Assembly: GCF_030704535.1 (NCBI RefSeq)
Contig: NC_081823.1
Span: forward strand, 1,024,501 to 1,088,500
DNA: 64,000 nucleotides
Direction of reading: 5' to 3'
DNA from: Vitis vinifera
Taxonomy: Eukaryota > Streptophyta > Magnoliopsida > Vitales > Vitaceae
Numbering within the stretch: position 1 is the first letter of the stretch; the number at the start of each line of letters is the position of its first letter. A program made the position numbers and the translations under genes. This document shows, piece by piece, positions 61,893-64,000 of this stretch. Under the pieces are notes generated by a model. That model was not told where the DNA came from. It worked only from the letters and a program-made list of their open reading frames with translations, and searched no databases.

Positions 61893-64000
61893 ATGGGAGG
61901 AGGATTTAGGGTGCTTCATCTTGTCAGGCCATTTCTTTCTTTCCTGCCAGAAGTTCAGAGTGCTGACCGGAAAGTCCCATTTAGAGAGAAGGTTATATAC
62001 ACTGTGATCTCTCTCTTCATCTTTTTGGTATGCAGTCAGCTACCACTGTATGGAATACACTCCACGACAGGGGCTGATCCATTCTATTGGATGCGTGTTA
62101 TTCTTGCCTCAAACCGTGGAACTGTTATGGAGTTGGGGATCACCCCAATTGTGACTTCTGGACTGGTGATGCAACTCTTGGCCGGGTCAAAAATTATTGA
62201 AGTGGACAACAATGTGCGCGAGGATCGCGCTCTCTTGTAAGTATCCTTTAGGCTAAGTTCTATTTGGGTTTTTGGTCAGATGTGATACATTTCATGTACT
62301 ATCTGTGATCTAGAGATATTATTCTCACTGCTACATTTGTTACATAGTTGATGTTTCAACAGGTTGAAAAGCCTCTAGTAGATATACTGTTTTTGAGCTA
62401 ACTATAGCATTGTGCATGTACTCCATGTTCACGTTTATTCTGGATGATTGTGCATTTTTTGGTGTTTGCACAAATGGCAGTTTTCAGGAATAACTAAAGT
62501 AGATTTCAATTTTTTTAGGAGTTCAATTTCCTTATGTAGCCTGTTCTATATATATACAATGATCTGATTTTCTCTTCCTCTCAGGAATGGTGCACAAAAA
62601 CTACTGGGCATCCTGATAGCTGTTGGTGAAGCTGTTGCATATGTTCTCTCAGGAATGTATGGCAGCGTTAGCCAACTTGGAGTTGGAAATGCCATCCTTA
62701 TTATCGTCCAACTCTGTTTTGCTGGTATCATTGTGATATGTTTAGATGAACTTCTGCAGAAAGGATATGGGCTTGGCTCTGGAATTTCTCTTTTCATAGC
62801 AACTAATATCTGGTGAGCATCTGGTTCTTTTTCTGGGATTTTTTTTATTAATTTATCATTTTGAACATGGAATATTTGAAGAAGCTTTACTATCTAGCAG
62901 CCAGCGTCTGGTGAATGTGGTCTCATTTCTGGGTTGACCATTAACTCTACTGTCAAATAGTGACAATTGTTTTGATCAATTGGCAGTGAAAACATCATCT
63001 GGAAGGCTTTTAGCCCCACCACTATTAATAGCGGTCGTGGAGCTGAATTTGAAGGTGCCGTTATTGCTCTCTTCCATCTGCTAATAACTCGGACAGATAA
63101 GGTTCGAGCTCTACGGGAGGCTTTCTATCGACAGAACCTTCCAAATGTGACGAATTTGCTTGCAACAGTCTTGATCTTCCTTATTGTTATCTACTTCCAA
63201 GGGTTCCGGGTGGTTTTGCCTGTGAGGTCAAAGAATGCTCGTGGACAGCAGGGTTCATATCCTATTAAGCTGTTCTACACCTCCAACATGCCCATCATTT
63301 TACAGTCTGCTCTTGTTTCCAACCTTTACTTTATATCCCAGGTACTTGAGCTTTAAGCTTGTATACATGAGTTGCGGTCATTTTCTTCTGGTGTTATACT
63401 AACAATTTTATTTCTTACAGTTGCTGTACAGGAGGTACAGTGGAAATTTCCTTGTAAATCTCTTGGGCAAGTGGAAGGAATCTGAATATTCGGGTGGTCA
63501 ATACATCCCTGTTGGTGGTCTTGCTTATTATATAACTGCACCATCAAGGTAACATGATCATCTTTTTCTTTTGACTTTTTGTAGATGGTCTATGTCATGC
63601 CTTACATTTTTTGTTTGTTGAGTTGTCAATTTGCTGTGTTTGCTTTCCCTGCGCTCTCTGCCTGTGCTTAATGATGATTATACTCCTTTAACACACTTTG
63701 ACAATATTTTGCAGCTTGGCTGATATGGCAGCCAATCCTTTCCATGCTCTATTCTATCTAATCTTTATGTTGGCTGCCTGTGCACTTTTCTCAAAAACTT
63801 GGATTGAAGTATCTGGATCCTCTGCCAGAGATGTGGCTAAGCAGCTCAAAGTATGAATTTTTTGGGACTATACTTCTCTTAATTTTGTCATTCCATTTCT
63901 ACAATATTTTTGTGCAGTTATTGAAATGAGGGTTTTCTTTTGGGGTTCAAGGATGTTTTAACAATATGGGACTTGTTAACTTGTGTTCAAAGCAATTATC
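61893..64000 (+). CDS. SEC61A: Protein transport protein Sec61 subunit alpha (partial, continues past the window)
   Basis: Five coding exons lie in the window: 61893-62236, 62585-62812, 62987-63341, 63421-63548 and 63715-63850. They give 397 residues of an expected 475 or so; the next exon starts beyond 64000. The protein is the channel of the ER translocon, passing secretory proteins and inserting membrane proteins. It begins [20 protein letters not shown]; the plug and pore-lining helix region reads [20 protein letters not shown] and [20 protein letters not shown]. Further hallmarks are [20 protein letters not shown], the cytosolic ribosome-binding loops around [14 protein letters not shown] and [20 protein letters not shown], and [20 protein letters not shown]. 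All are intact and near-identical to other plant Sec61 alpha proteins. The start is fixed by the conserved MGGGFR. Confidence 0.97.

Overview
This window is nuclear DNA of a flowering plant. The base composition, GT-AG introns, large transposon-laden introns and the protein sequences all point to a eudicot. Several proteins and repeats look to me like grapevine (Vitis), but that is recognition rather than proof. No operons, CRISPR arrays, phage genes or bacterial features are present, and I found no tRNA or rRNA gene. I see no sign of a previously undescribed multi-gene system: the window is ordinary housekeeping genes set in repeat-rich DNA.

Layout. Bases 1-11320 hold no recognisable gene. 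The first 6.8 kb is an old, partly tandem duplication with a roughly 180-bp module present five times. Gene 1 (11336-13369, +) is a Spg1/Tem1-type small GTPase. Gene 2 (14740-17301, -) is an unnamed, probably organelle-targeted protein with a Cys cluster. Bases 17302-23887 are intergenic and contain small palindromic elements and a roughly 2.9-kb LTR fossil that surrounds a piece of an RRM-protein pseudogene. Gene 3 (23888-33199, +) is gamma-glutamyl hydrolase in ten exons. Gene 4 (33985-44970, +) is the third subunit of DNA polymerase delta (POLD3) in eight exons, with a LINE fragment in intron 1 and inverted LTR fossils in intron 3. Gene 5 (47830-52487, -) is a short UBTD-type ubiquitin-domain-related protein. 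Gene 6 (53514-58721, -) is an NHL-repeat protein with a signal peptide and a membrane anchor. Gene 7 (61893 to beyond the window end, +) is the Sec61 alpha subunit of the ER translocon, with a long intron in its 5' leader.

Functional connections. The genes do not form a pathway. Some regulatory sites fit the gene they precede: an exact E2F motif in front of POLD3 (S phase), another in front of the UBTD gene, a plant UPR-type CCACGTCA site in front of SEC61A (ER secretion), and telo-box-like plus TGGGCY motifs in front of gene 2. Exon limits were set by hand from splice consensus, reading phase and protein-family similarity. Every complete gene model sums to a whole number of codons. Non-coding elements are given with approximate ends unless stated.
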